The notes beneath the pieces are model-generated. The model was not told the DNA's origin. It saw nothing but the letters and a program-made list of their open reading frames with translations, and made no database searches. DNA of 64,000 bases from Lewinellaceae bacterium (GTDB lineage: Bacteria > Bacteroidota > Bacteroidia > Chitinophagales > Saprospiraceae), in NCBI GenBank assembly GCA_020636225.1, contig JACJYI010000003.1:124001-188000 (forward strand). Direction: 5' to 3'. The position numbers and the translations under genes were made by a program. This document shows positions 34,685 to 43,343 of this stretch, one piece after another (position 1 is the first letter of the stretch; each line of letters begins with the position of its first letter).

Positions 34685-34830
34685 GAACCATCTGCCGCCC
34701 GTTCTAAAATCAAAAAGGTAGCCAAGTGCATATGGAACAAAGTATTGACAAGAACTCTAGGGCACTTCTGATAACCTCCGAAATAGACCAAGGCACAATA
34801 CAACCGAGCGAGACGAGTCATTTCGAATGA

Positions 34831-35023
34831 ACATAGCCATAGCTATGTGATTGAGAAACCCCGAGAACTCGGGGTCGCGTAGGTTTTATTGAGTGGAAAT
34901 CCTATCAGGATTTGCTTGGTCATGGAGCGAGGTTGATAGAGGTGCCCTCTAATGACTTGGTCATGTCATGTCTTTACTTTTATTATGATCCTTAAGGTAA
35001 ATCTTTCAGAGAACTTGAAGTTC
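34831..35023. other. Run of small hairpins in a non-coding stretch (candidate structured RNA)
   Basis: Between the terminator at 34684 and the sorting-domain fragment no gene is seen. The stretch holds a series of short perfect inverted repeats: ACATAGC/GCTATGT (34831-34848), ACCCCGA/TCGGGGT (34858-34875), AAATCCT/AGGATTT (34897-34913), AGAGG/CCTCT (34938-34950), ATGAC/GTCAT (34952-34964), the palindrome CCTTAAGG (34990-34997) and GAACTT/AAGTTC (35011-35023). None is followed by a T-run. The strand is not determined. It could be a structured RNA, a repeat element or decayed DNA. Confidence 0.4.
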
Positions 35024-35095
35024 GCCTCCTAATCAAGTACTTTTATCAAGACAAAGTTTGCTCGTCTGGAAGACCCCATTATCCTTGCCGTATAG

Positions 35096-35338
35096 GCACC
35101 CGTATTTAAATTGGCGGTGTATCCGAATCCTGCTCATGGTACGCTTCAGGTGGAATGGATCACAGGAGAACCGTGCCTGCTGCGGATGGTGGATCAACAA
35201 GGCCGCATCAGTGTTGAACAACAAAACTATCGATCCCATGAAATTGTGGATATCTCCCGGCTCACACCTGGGTACTATGTCGTCCAGGCCATCCGGCCCA
35301 ATGGCGACGTGCATGTCGGAAAGGTTACCATCCGATAA
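35096..35338 (+). pseudogene. Orphan T9SS sorting domain (remnant of a secreted protein gene)
   Basis: An in-frame stop at 35093-35095 is followed by about 80 codons that encode only a T9SS type A sorting domain: LAVYPNPAHGTLQVEW, MVDQQGR, LTPGYYVVQAIRPNG and a final VGKVTIR. No signal peptide or body domain precedes it, and the region upstream has no long frame. It is probably the 3' end of a deleted or rearranged gene. Confidence 0.75.
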
Positions 35339-36974
35339 TATTCTTACTCATGCCCGGGGATTTTTCCCCGGGCATGTATTCATTCTGGTTGTTGGTCTGT
35401 TGCTCTATTTGGTTCCGACTAAAGCTCAGGGCCAGCACGGCCTGGATGTCATCATACCGACTGATTATGGCTATCCATTCGTGGGAGCCAGTGTGGTCAT
35501 GGACAGCAATATCATCTATTTCTGCCAGGAATATGATGGTGTGGATTATCTGGATACGAATCTGTTGTATCTGCATTCCAATATCATCACCCTGAATAAA
35601 TACACAGGAGAATGGGAAAAAATCCGTAGCCTGGATACCAACTATTTCTGGCAGTATTTGTGGACGGATGTCATCCCCTGGCAGGATTCAATGCTGTTGG
35701 TTCCATTGGGAGCAGAAAAACCGCCATACCCCATGTATATGGCCACGGTCAATCTGAACGCCAAAACGGTACAACCGTTGTTCCAGATGGATTTGAGCAA
35801 GACTTTCGGCAATCCGATCTCGGTAGCCCGCTTCATCAAATCCCGCTTTCATGGCTACTATGTCACCGGTCGGCTGGATCAGGCCAAAGGCACTACCGTC
35901 TGGAAACTGGATGATGCGCTGAATCTGCAATGGACCAAATACTATCACCAGATGTACATCTCCTATGAGCCTTATGAGGCCGACAATGGCGATCTGCTGA
36001 TCGGGGGATACAAATTCAAGGAAAAGTCGGATTGTTGGAACAGCCAGGGCACCTGTTGGTCCACCATGAACATGATTCGCATCGACTCCACTGGAAAGCA
36101 AATCTCCTATAAAGAAAACGCTGACGGGACACCGCGACGGGTGTATGGATGGATTCCCGTGACGGACAGCACCTACCTGTTTTTATCGGGCAAGGGCCGG
36201 GTGGACACATTGCTCACCACCAAGTGGGTAGAAGTCCATTATCAGCGGGGAGCCACCCTGATGGATCAGGATTTGAACGAGATATCCTATGCCCCCATTC
36301 TTTCCGATACCTTTTATCCGAGTAGTAATGATTACTATTTCTTCAACTTTCGTCCGGTAGCAAATGGCTCAGGCGTGATTGCAGCAGGAGAAACGTATGA
36401 ATATGTGGAGCACCCAGTCTGGGGTCCTTACTATGAAAACAATACCCACCTGATCAAGCTATCCAATGAAGGGGACAGCCTGTGGCATCGCAAGTATATT
36501 CATCCCTCCACAACAGACACGATCTGGAGGTCCAGCTATCCTCGTCACCTGGCCACCAATGCGGATGGCACCATCACTATTGGCGGGTTGAGTGGCTTTA
36601 CCACCGTTCCAGAGTTGGAAGGTGGGCAGCATATTTGGATCCTGTATCTGGATTCGTTCGGCTGTGTGGTGCCGGGCTGTCAGAATACTACGGCAATAGA
36701 GGAAATTCCTCCCCGTTCATTAGATGTTCGGGTTTATCCCAATCCTGTTCAGCAGGGTCCATTGGCCGTGTATATCGGAGAGGAAAACTCGCTAGGAGAC
36801 CTTTCCTTTTCCTTGTTGGACCTTCAGGGCAGGGAAGTGTTGAGGCAACGTTCTCGGCATGATGGGGCCGCAACATATTTGTTTGACCTGCCAGTCCTTC
36901 CTGGCGGTATGTATGTCCTTCAGGTAACTTCTTCCCAACACTCCTGGGTTGGTACGGTGATAGTGATGGAATGA
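35313..36974 (+). CDS. Secreted protein with T9SS sorting domain; start uncertain
   Basis: About 550 residues. A hydrophobic stretch, VFILVVGLLLYLVPTKAQG, is the signal peptide, but no ATG lies directly before it. The nearest in-frame ATG (35313) adds 21 residues and overlaps the sorting-domain remnant. A large body of unknown fold follows, with many Trp, Tyr and Asp residues and repeat-like strands (TTVWKLDDALNLQWTKYY; HLIKLSNEGDSLWHRKY), as in beta-propeller proteins. The end is a T9SS sorting domain (VRVYPNPVQQGPLAVY, LPGGMYVLQV). Start usage suggests a rearranged 5' end. Confidence 0.78.
   Translation: MSERLPSDNILTHARGFFPGHVFILVVGLLLYLVPTKAQGQHGLDVIIPTDYGYPFVGASVVMDSNIIYFCQEYDGVDYLDTNLLYLHSNIITLNKYTGEWEKIRSLDTNYFWQYLWTDVIPWQDSMLLVPLGAEKPPYPMYMATVNLNAKTVQPLFQMDLSKTFGNPISVARFIKSRFHGYYVTGRLDQAKGTTVWKLDDALNLQWTKYYHQMYISYEPYEADNGDLLIGGYKFKEKSDCWNSQGTCWSTMNMIRIDSTGKQISYKENADGTPRRVYGWIPVTDSTYLFLSGKGRVDTLLTTKWVEVHYQRGATLMDQDLNEISYAPILSDTFYPSSNDYYFFNFRPVANGSGVIAAGETYEYVEHPVWGPYYENNTHLIKLSNEGDSLWHRKYIHPSTTDTIWRSSYPRHLATNADGTITIGGLSGFTTVPELEGGQHIWILYLDSFGCVVPGCQNTTAIEEIPPRSLDVRVYPNPVQQGPLAVYIGEENSLGDLSFSLLDLQGREVLRQRSRHDGAATYLFDLPVLPGGMYVLQVTSSQHSWVGTVIVME
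35350..35375 (+). terminator. Strong inverted repeat between the sorting-domain remnant and the next T9SS gene
   Basis: An 11-bp perfect stem, ATGCCCGGGGA with TCCCCGGGCAT, and a TTTT loop. No T-run follows, so it is a weak terminator candidate. It lies inside the 5' part of the next gene if that gene starts at 35313. Confidence 0.45.
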
Positions 36975-37164
36975 TTAGAATATGGGCGCAATGTCCTTAT
37001 TTCCTTTACCGAATTGATATCTGACGGTGATGGTGCATGCTTAATTTTCAAAATGGGGAGCATGAAATTCGTACTGCTTACTATTGTTGCACGGGAGATC
37101 CAAGTCCAAAGAAAAAGTTATCACTGAAATTTGTTTTATAGGTCGAGATGAAAGCTGGTGGAGT

Positions 37165-38100
37165 TCAGATCTTCCCCCTGAACAGCAGGGCCAGCCACTT
37201 CCACCGCAGGTAGCTGATGCGGAAGAAGGGCACCTGTCGTGCTCCGAACTGCCGCCTGACCCGCTCAATGGGCTCGATCATGCTGCCCAGGAAGTCAAAG
37301 GTCCTGACCCCTGGCAGGGTGAGGGCCCATTCGATGGCCTCCCAGGTCAGGAGGATGGAGGCTCCGGAAGTCCGCAAGGCCGGATCCGATCCGGCCATGA
37401 GCATATAGACACTGTGGTCATTGATCAGCAGATAGAGCCCGGCATGGACCTGCCCACTCTGGCGATCACGGGCCAAGAGGATCCGACGCTGCCCTCTGGC
37501 CGCCGCTGCCGCATCCAGTCGGGAGATGGTGTCCCGGCTCACCGGGCTGGGCAGGCTCTGGTGGCGAAAGGTCTGGTCATGGACCTGGATGAATGCCTCG
37601 AGATCATCGGAGGACTCCACCGTGACCGCCTCCCGTGCCTTGGGGATCTTCTGCTGCCGGTAATCTCCGGCAACATGCGCCCAGATGGCTTCACGGCCCT
37701 GGCGCAGATCGATGGTGTACGAGTAGCGGGTGTATTGGAAGAATCCGAGCCAGTAGAGTGGGAGCCAGTTGGTCAGGGAATAGGGGGCATCCTGGCGGAA
37801 GACCAGATACCCCTTGATCTGGACCCAGAGTTCGGGAATCAGTTTGTACCATTGCTTCTCATGGTCAAACTCGGGATGGAATACCGGCCCCATGAAGCGC
37901 ACCAGGACGGGCATGGTGACAAAGGATACGGGTCCTTTTCGTTTGGGAAAATACGGCCAGGCGGCAACGGTCTTTCCACCTTTTTCTACCGTGGCGACCT
38001 TCCAGCCCGGCGCAAGGGCATCCAGGTACCAGGGCTCCAGGAAGATGGGCAGATCGGGGATCTCCCGACAGAGCGCGGTGTAGGCAGTGTCGCCGGACAT
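37165..38100 (-). CDS. GNAT-type acyltransferase (FemAB/BioF2-like)
   Basis: 311 residues. The C-terminal half has the GNAT_6/BioF2-like pattern (about 175-290): QRRILLARDRQSGQVHAGLYL, YMLMAGSDPALRTSGAS and FDFLGSMIEPIERVRRQFGA. The N-terminal half is a diverged copy of the same fold (PIFLEPWYLDALAPGW, TMPVLVRFMGPVFH). Such proteins move an acyl or aminoacyl group to sugars or peptides in envelope building; the acceptor is unknown. Its ATG overlaps the stop of the O-methyltransferase gene (ATGA), so the two are cotranslated. Confidence 0.82.
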   Translation of the reverse strand: MSGDTAYTALCREIPDLPIFLEPWYLDALAPGWKVATVEKGGKTVAAWPYFPKRKGPVSFVTMPVLVRFMGPVFHPEFDHEKQWYKLIPELWVQIKGYLVFRQDAPYSLTNWLPLYWLGFFQYTRYSYTIDLRQGREAIWAHVAGDYRQQKIPKAREAVTVESSDDLEAFIQVHDQTFRHQSLPSPVSRDTISRLDAAAAARGQRRILLARDRQSGQVHAGLYLLINDHSVYMLMAGSDPALRTSGASILLTWEAIEWALTLPGVRTFDFLGSMIEPIERVRRQFGARQVPFFRISYLRWKWLALLFRGKI

Positions 38101-38741
38101 CACGGGCGTTTGCGGGCTACAGACAGGCCGTCGCGCAAAGGAAGGATCACCTGGTCGATCCGTGGGTCCGCGGCAAGCTTCCGATTGTAGGCATCCAGCC
38201 CGCGGGTGTCCTCATCCTGGTCATCATCGAGGACCTTTCCGCTCCAGAGCACATTATCGGACAAAATGATCCCTCCCGGGGCGATCTGGCCGAAGGCCAG
38301 GTCGAAATAGGCCGGATAGTCCGGCTTGTGGGCGTCAAAGAAGACCAGTTCGAACGGCCCGGCCAGCCGGGGGATGATGTCCAGGGCACTGCCGATATGC
38401 AATTGGATCCGATCGGCCAGGCCCGCCTTCTCGATATAGGCGCGGATCATGGGTTCGCGTTCTTCATCCACTTCGATGGTGTGGAGGATCCCACCTTCGG
38501 GAAGTCCTTTGGCCATGCAGATCGCACTGTAGCCGGTAAAGGTGCCCACCTCCAGGATCTGACGGGGGGCGACCAGCTGGCTGATCATGGTGAGAAAGCG
38601 TCCCTGCCAGGCGCCGGTGAGCATCTGCGGATACATGGTTTTCAGATGGGTTTCCCGTTCCAACTCGTCGAGTATCGGGTCGACCGGGGTGGACCACCGA
38701 GCGCAATAGGCTTCCAAACGGGCATCTACGATCTGAGGCAT
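38100..38741 (-). CDS. Class I SAM-dependent O-methyltransferase
   Basis: 213 residues with the catechol/caffeoyl-CoA O-methyltransferase pattern: ILEVGTFTGYSAICMA (SAM binding), IEVDEER, GPFELVFFDAHKPDY (metal-binding Asp), and GGIILSDNVLWSGKV. It transfers a methyl group to a hydroxyl, probably Mg2+-dependent. The ATG at 38741 begins MPQIVDARLEAYC; an upstream in-frame extension lacks family similarity. Cotranslated with the downstream acyltransferase by a 1-base ATGA overlap. Confidence 0.92.
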   Translation of the reverse strand: MPQIVDARLEAYCARWSTPVDPILDELERETHLKTMYPQMLTGAWQGRFLTMISQLVAPRQILEVGTFTGYSAICMAKGLPEGGILHTIEVDEEREPMIRAYIEKAGLADRIQLHIGSALDIIPRLAGPFELVFFDAHKPDYPAYFDLAFGQIAPGGIILSDNVLWSGKVLDDDQDEDTRGLDAYNRKLAADPRIDQVILPLRDGLSVARKRP

Positions 38742-38812
38742 GGATTGTAATTTGCGGAAAATTAGTCCAGTCAGCGGGAATACCCAAATCTGCCGGACTG
38801 AGCGATGCACCG

Positions 38813-40618
38813 ATGAAGCTGTCCGATCGACTGTTCCTTACCCTTGTCCTGGCCCTGGTGGCCCTGTGGAGCGGCCTGTCCCACCAGGTGATATCCGGCC
38901 AGACCCGGGTGATCGCCTGGGATGCCTACGGCTATTATCTGCACCTGCCGGCAGCCCTGACCTTTCATGACATTCACGACTACGCCTTTGTCGACGATCA
39001 TCTCCAGGCTTATTCTCCCTCGGATACCCCGTACCAGATCTTTGAACAGGATGGAGTCCGCACACCCACCTACACGATCGGGGTGGCCATCCTGTGGCTG
39101 CCGTTCTATCTGGTGGCCGACCTGTGGTCGAGGATCGATCCGAGGTTTCCGGCTGACGGGATGTCGCAACCTTACCAATGGATGGTCCTGCTGGCCGGGC
39201 TCTTCTGGTTGGGGATCGGATTGTACAGCCTACTGCGGTTCCTGGGTGGCTACCTGCGCCAGACCACTGTCCGGGTGGTGATCGGCCTGCTGGTCCTGGC
39301 GACGAATCTGTTCTATTATGCCGCGGTCGAGCCGGGCATGCCGCATGTCTACCTGTTCGCACTCTATGCCCTCCTGTTGTGGCAGCTGGAGGTGCTGGTC
39401 CGTTCCCCCCGCCCCTGGCGAGGGGTGTTGCTGGGCCTCACCCTGGGTGTCATGGCCCTGTGCCGGCCATCCGAGGCCATCGCCCTGGTCCTGGTGATCG
39501 GGTTCCTGTGGATGACCTGTGGCGGATGGCGAGGAGGACTGGCCTTTTTGCGCACGAACTGGAAGATGTTCGGCCTGGCCGTCCTGAGTGGATTGGTGAT
39601 CATCTTCCCGCAGATGGTCCTGTGGAAGATGACCACCGGGCATTGGGTCTACAATACGTATGCCGCATACGGGCACACCTTTCACCTCACCCATCCGCAT
39701 CTCCTGGACGGGTTGTTCAGCTATCGAAAAGGGTGGCTGGTATACACCCCGATCATGCTGCTCGCCCTGGCCGGGATGATCCGCCTGCCCCGTGATGCCC
39801 GGCCTTGGGCTCCGGGTATGATCGGATTTGTGGTGGTGAATATCTGGATCGTGCTCAGCTGGCATATCTGGTGGTATGCGGGGTCCTTTGGCATGCGGGC
39901 CCTGGTCCAGTCCTATGCCGTTCTGGCCCTGCCCCTGGGCTTGGGTTGGGAGGCCTGGACGGGTACGACCTGGAAGCGGTCCGTCATTCCGGCCCTGGCC
40001 TGCCTGGCGGCGATGCTGAATCTCTTCCAGACCTGGCAGGTGCAGGAGGGTATCCTCAAGCAGGACGGGATGACCCGGTCCTTCTACTGGTCAACATTCG
40101 GAGAGGTGGAAGCGGACTTGTCCCGATTGCGTTGGCTGGACATTCCCGAAGGGCCTGTCCTGCCACCCCTGGTCAGGGAGACGGTCTCCCGGCTGTCGGC
40201 CGATCAGGACACCAGCGGACGGATCTCCTGGGCGGAGGGCCGCCCGTGTTGGCTCGTCCAGGGACGGGACCAATACAGCCCGACGATCACCCTGGTGCTG
40301 AACGATACGCTGGCCCGGGAGTGGGCCGGGCAGTGGATGGGTGTCCATGCCTGGGTGTTGGCCGGTAATGATCAGGCATCGGGAGAGCAGGGGGCCAGGC
40401 TGGTGGTCCACGTCCAGCAGGAAGGCCGGGAAGGAGCCTGGTACGGGATGCAGGCCGTACGCATGGTGGAGTTGAACCATTGGTGGCCGTTGTCCTATGA
40501 ATTCCGCATGCCGGATGATCTTCAGCCGGGCGACAAAGTGGTCAGCATGATCTGGGTGCCGGACAGTCAGGATCCCTTCTGGTTGCATGAGCTGCGACTG
40601 GAGCGGTTGTATTTTTAA
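38813..40618 (+). CDS. Polytopic membrane protein, GT-C glycosyltransferase-like
   Basis: 601 residues with about ten hydrophobic helices. An acidic motif in the first outer loop, VIAWDAYGYYLHLPAA (Asp at about 37), resembles the catalytic Asp of GT-C enzymes that use polyprenyl-phosphate sugars. Helices include IGVAILWLPFYLVADLW, VVIGLLVLATNLFYYAA and MIGFVVVNIWIVLSWHIWWY (cited in part: NIWIVLSWHIWWY). The last 170 residues form a soluble beta-rich domain, probably periplasmic. It is divergent from the O-methyltransferase gene. The sugar donor and acceptor are unknown. Confidence 0.75.
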   Translation: MKLSDRLFLTLVLALVALWSGLSHQVISGQTRVIAWDAYGYYLHLPAALTFHDIHDYAFVDDHLQAYSPSDTPYQIFEQDGVRTPTYTIGVAILWLPFYLVADLWSRIDPRFPADGMSQPYQWMVLLAGLFWLGIGLYSLLRFLGGYLRQTTVRVVIGLLVLATNLFYYAAVEPGMPHVYLFALYALLLWQLEVLVRSPRPWRGVLLGLTLGVMALCRPSEAIALVLVIGFLWMTCGGWRGGLAFLRTNWKMFGLAVLSGLVIIFPQMVLWKMTTGHWVYNTYAAYGHTFHLTHPHLLDGLFSYRKGWLVYTPIMLLALAGMIRLPRDARPWAPGMIGFVVVNIWIVLSWHIWWYAGSFGMRALVQSYAVLALPLGLGWEAWTGTTWKRSVIPALACLAAMLNLFQTWQVQEGILKQDGMTRSFYWSTFGEVEADLSRLRWLDIPEGPVLPPLVRETVSRLSADQDTSGRISWAEGRPCWLVQGRDQYSPTITLVLNDTLAREWAGQWMGVHAWVLAGNDQASGEQGARLVVHVQQEGREGAWYGMQAVRMVELNHWWPLSYEFRMPDDLQPGDKVVSMIWVPDSQDPFWLHELRLERLYF

Positions 40619-40793
40619 GCAACTCGCTGTTCCTGTGACTGTCAGGTTTTGTCGGTTTAGGAAACCTGCCTGATCAACAATTTCCCGATCGTGTATGGAG
40701 ATTGATCGTTGCCGGAGAATCTGACGCAGATCGTTCACCAGAAAGGATGATGAAAGGCTACCGTTTAATCCTGAAGTTCGAGATCAGGCCGTG

Positions 40794-40801
40794 TATCTTT
40801 G
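40794..40801 (+). promoter_or_regulatory. Candidate -7 box for the cytochrome c gene
   Basis: TATCTTTG, a perfect TAnnTTTG match, ends 4 bases before the ATG at 40806, so the transcript would be leaderless or nearly so. Confidence 0.6.
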
Positions 40802-40805
40802 GTCC

Positions 40806-41111
40806 ATGAATCGAATTGTTTTCCTTGCCGTGACGGGTATGCTGGTGTGGGCTTGCTCGGAGAAAACGCCGGGATCCACTCAACCGGACGGCCAGGCGAT
40901 CTTTGAGAAGTACTGCGTGCTCTGTCATGGAAAGGATGGTGCATTGGGCCTGAATGGTGCCGGGGATCTCACGAAATCCACGTTGACGGTAGAGGAAAAG
41001 GTCACCCGGATCACCCGGGGGAAGGGCATGATGACCCCGTACGAGGGGATTCTGACCCCGGAGGAGATCCGGGCAGTGGCCCTGTACACCCAACAACTGA
41101 AGCAACCGTGA
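40806..41111 (+). CDS. Small c-type cytochrome lipoprotein
   Basis: 101 residues. Lipoprotein signal with Cys17 (VWACSEK). A single heme-binding CVLCH motif (37-41), with a likely axial Met in GKGMMTPY, makes it a class I cytochrome c. It would carry electrons at the periplasmic side of the envelope. It starts 5 bases after a TATCTTTG box. Its stop overlaps a GTG of the next gene (GTGA), so coupling to anmK is possible. Confidence 0.92.
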   Translation: MNRIVFLAVTGMLVWACSEKTPGSTQPDGQAIFEKYCVLCHGKDGALGLNGAGDLTKSTLTVEEKVTRITRGKGMMTPYEGILTPEEIRAVALYTQQLKQP

Positions 41112-41116
41112 CCGAC

Positions 41117-42223
41117 ATGATCGTCACCGGGCTGATGTCGGGATCCTCCCTGGATGGGGTAGACCTGGCTACAGTACGATTTGCCCATCAACCCGACCCG
41201 TCCACACCACTGCACTGGGCACTGCTGGCCAGTGAGACGATTGCGTTTTCTCAGGAATGGATACACGAACTCAAAGCGCTGCCAAACGGTTCAGCCTTGG
41301 ACATCGCCCGCGGTCATGTCCGGCTGGGCGACTGGTTCGGGAGGATCATCGCCGATTTTCACCAGCGTCATCTGGTCACTCCGGACCTGGTTGCCTCTCA
41401 TGGGCACACTGTCTTTCACTATCCCCGGGAGGCGGTGGGGTTCTCTACCCAGATCGGGGATGGGGCCCGGATCGCTGCCCGCATCGGTCTGCCGGTGGTC
41501 TGTGACCTGCGCAGCGGGGATCTGGCCTACGGGGGGCAGGGTGCACCCATGGCACCGCTGGCCGACCGACTGTTGTTTCCCGACCATGATGCCTGGCTGA
41601 ACCTCGGGGGGATTGCCAATATCACTCTTCACGATCGCCAGGCCTGGATAGCCTGGGACCTCTGGGCCTGCAACCAGCTCCTCAATGCCCTGGCCGGCGA
41701 AGTCGACCTGCCCATGGACCAGGATGGTCGTCTGGCAGCCGAAGGACGATGGATCGCTGAGCTGGGTGATGCGGCCCTGGCCCATCCCTGGATGGATGCC
41801 CCTCCCCCGAAGAGCCTGGACAATCAGGTGGTCCAGCGTGAGTTGGTCCAACCTTTCCTGGATCATTCCGGCCGAACTGTAGACAAGTTGTTCACTGCCG
41901 TGGATGTCCTGGTCCGCACGATCGCCCGCGCCTTGCCGGCTCGGGACGGGTCGTCCCCCGGTCGGCTGATGGTATCGGGGGGCGGCGCGCACAACGGTTG
42001 GCTGATCAAACGACTGACCCATCAACTGGCCGGCCAGCATTGGGTGGTCGAACGACCATCACGGGTCCTGATCGACCAGAAGGAGGCCATTCTGATCGCC
42101 CTGGCTGGTCTGTATCGCTGGCTGGGACGACCCAATCTCATGGCTTCCGTGACCGGCGCTTCGGTCGATGCCTGTAGTGGTGCCGTGTATCTTCCCTCGA
42201 ACACCTACCTTCGAGGCGTATGA
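41117..42223 (+). CDS. anmK: Anhydro-N-acetylmuramic acid kinase
   Basis: 368 residues with the AnmK signatures: GLMSGSSLDGVDLA at the N-terminus (ATP/sugar site), SHGHTVFHYP, GGQGAPMAPLADRLLF, NLGGIANIT and SGGGAHNGWL. It phosphorylates anhydroMurNAc from peptidoglycan turnover to MurNAc-6-phosphate, with ring opening. I preferred the ATG at 41117; a GTG at 41108 overlapping the cytochrome stop is the alternative. Its stop overlaps the next start by ATGA. Confidence 0.95.
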   Translation: MIVTGLMSGSSLDGVDLATVRFAHQPDPSTPLHWALLASETIAFSQEWIHELKALPNGSALDIARGHVRLGDWFGRIIADFHQRHLVTPDLVASHGHTVFHYPREAVGFSTQIGDGARIAARIGLPVVCDLRSGDLAYGGQGAPMAPLADRLLFPDHDAWLNLGGIANITLHDRQAWIAWDLWACNQLLNALAGEVDLPMDQDGRLAAEGRWIAELGDAALAHPWMDAPPPKSLDNQVVQRELVQPFLDHSGRTVDKLFTAVDVLVRTIARALPARDGSSPGRLMVSGGGAHNGWLIKRLTHQLAGQHWVVERPSRVLIDQKEAILIALAGLYRWLGRPNLMASVTGASVDACSGAVYLPSNTYLRGV

Positions 42224-43185
42224 GCACCTTCCCCGTCCTCGCACTGACCGGCGCCAGCGGCCAGATCGGCAGCTGGGTCCTGCGCTATGCGCTGGAAGCC
42301 GGGTATCGTGACATTCGTTGCCTGTCGAGAAGACCCCAGCCTGCCGTGGAGGACGGCCGGGTGACCTGGACGCAGGGCGATATCACGGACCTGTTCACCA
42401 TCGATTCCTTTCTGGAAGGTGTGGACGTCCTGATCCACACCGCCGGGATAGTGTCCTATCAACGCCGGGATGAACGCCTGATGAAGGCCGTCAACATCCA
42501 GGGTACGGCCAATCTGGTCAACCTGGCCCTGCATCAGGGAGTCGGCCATTTCCTCCACATGAGCTCGAGTGCGACCCTCGGGCGTGATCAATCCCATGGT
42601 CCATTGGATGAATCCTCGGTCTGGGCACCGGATGCGCCATCCTCCGTCTATGCGTTGACCAAGTACGAGGCAGAATTGGAGGTCTGGCGGGGCATGGAGG
42701 AAGGCCTGGGGGTGTCCATCCTCAATCCGGTGATCGTTCTGGATCCGGACCAGCGAGGCCGGTCGACCCGGGTCTTTGTGGAGGCAGTCCGGCAGGGTAT
42801 CCGGGGTTATCCCACCGGTAGCCATGGATTCGTGGATGTGCGGGATGTTGCCCGTGCCGCCCTCGCCCTGGTGGAACGAGGACCTTCGGGGCAACGGGTG
42901 CTGCTCAGTGGTGGCCATCATCACTACCAGGAGGTGTTGGCTGGTCTGGCTACAGCGATGGATTGTCCTGTCCCTGACCGGGCGATGACCTTGACCCGGG
43001 CCCTTTGGCTGAATCGATGGGCGCGATGGCTGGGCAGAAAGGCACTTTCGGATCGCGAGGTGGAGATGGCCTATGAGGAGCTGATGTTCGATACGACGCG
43101 GGCACGCGAGGTCTATGGCCTGGGTTTCCTTTCCCTGGAGGAAAGCCTGACGGCGATCGGCCAGGCTGCTGGCCGAAGCCGCTAG
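42220..43185 (+). CDS. NAD(P)-dependent epimerase/dehydratase (extended SDR)
   Basis: 321 residues. Rossmann motif LTGASGQIGSWV near the start, and the SDR catalytic YALTK (Tyr in SSVYALTKYE, with the Ser in HMSSSATL upstream). It is an extended SDR of the NDP-sugar epimerase type; the substrate is unknown. It is coupled to anmK by an ATGA overlap, which hints at a role in sugar or cell-wall metabolism, but this is inferred from position only. Confidence 0.9.
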   Translation: MSTFPVLALTGASGQIGSWVLRYALEAGYRDIRCLSRRPQPAVEDGRVTWTQGDITDLFTIDSFLEGVDVLIHTAGIVSYQRRDERLMKAVNIQGTANLVNLALHQGVGHFLHMSSSATLGRDQSHGPLDESSVWAPDAPSSVYALTKYEAELEVWRGMEEGLGVSILNPVIVLDPDQRGRSTRVFVEAVRQGIRGYPTGSHGFVDVRDVARAALALVERGPSGQRVLLSGGHHHYQEVLAGLATAMDCPVPDRAMTLTRALWLNRWARWLGRKALSDREVEMAYEELMFDTTRAREVYGLGFLSLEESLTAIGQAAGRSR

Positions 43186-43343
43186 CCAGGCATCGGCCAT
43201 GTTCCCGGGGTCGACCGGATGAAGATCATGCAAGGTCATGATCCTTACGCTTTCCACTTGGCGCTTACCAGAATTCTCCCTACTTTGAATGCTGCTATTC
43301 AGCACCTGAAAATGATTGTTGACCTTTAAAGGGAGAACGGATT

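Noticed and set aside
34561..34821. Minus-strand open frame of 86 codons across the terminator at 34654
   Set aside because: It runs through the terminator and the 3' end of the small basic protein gene, and has no recognisable feature.
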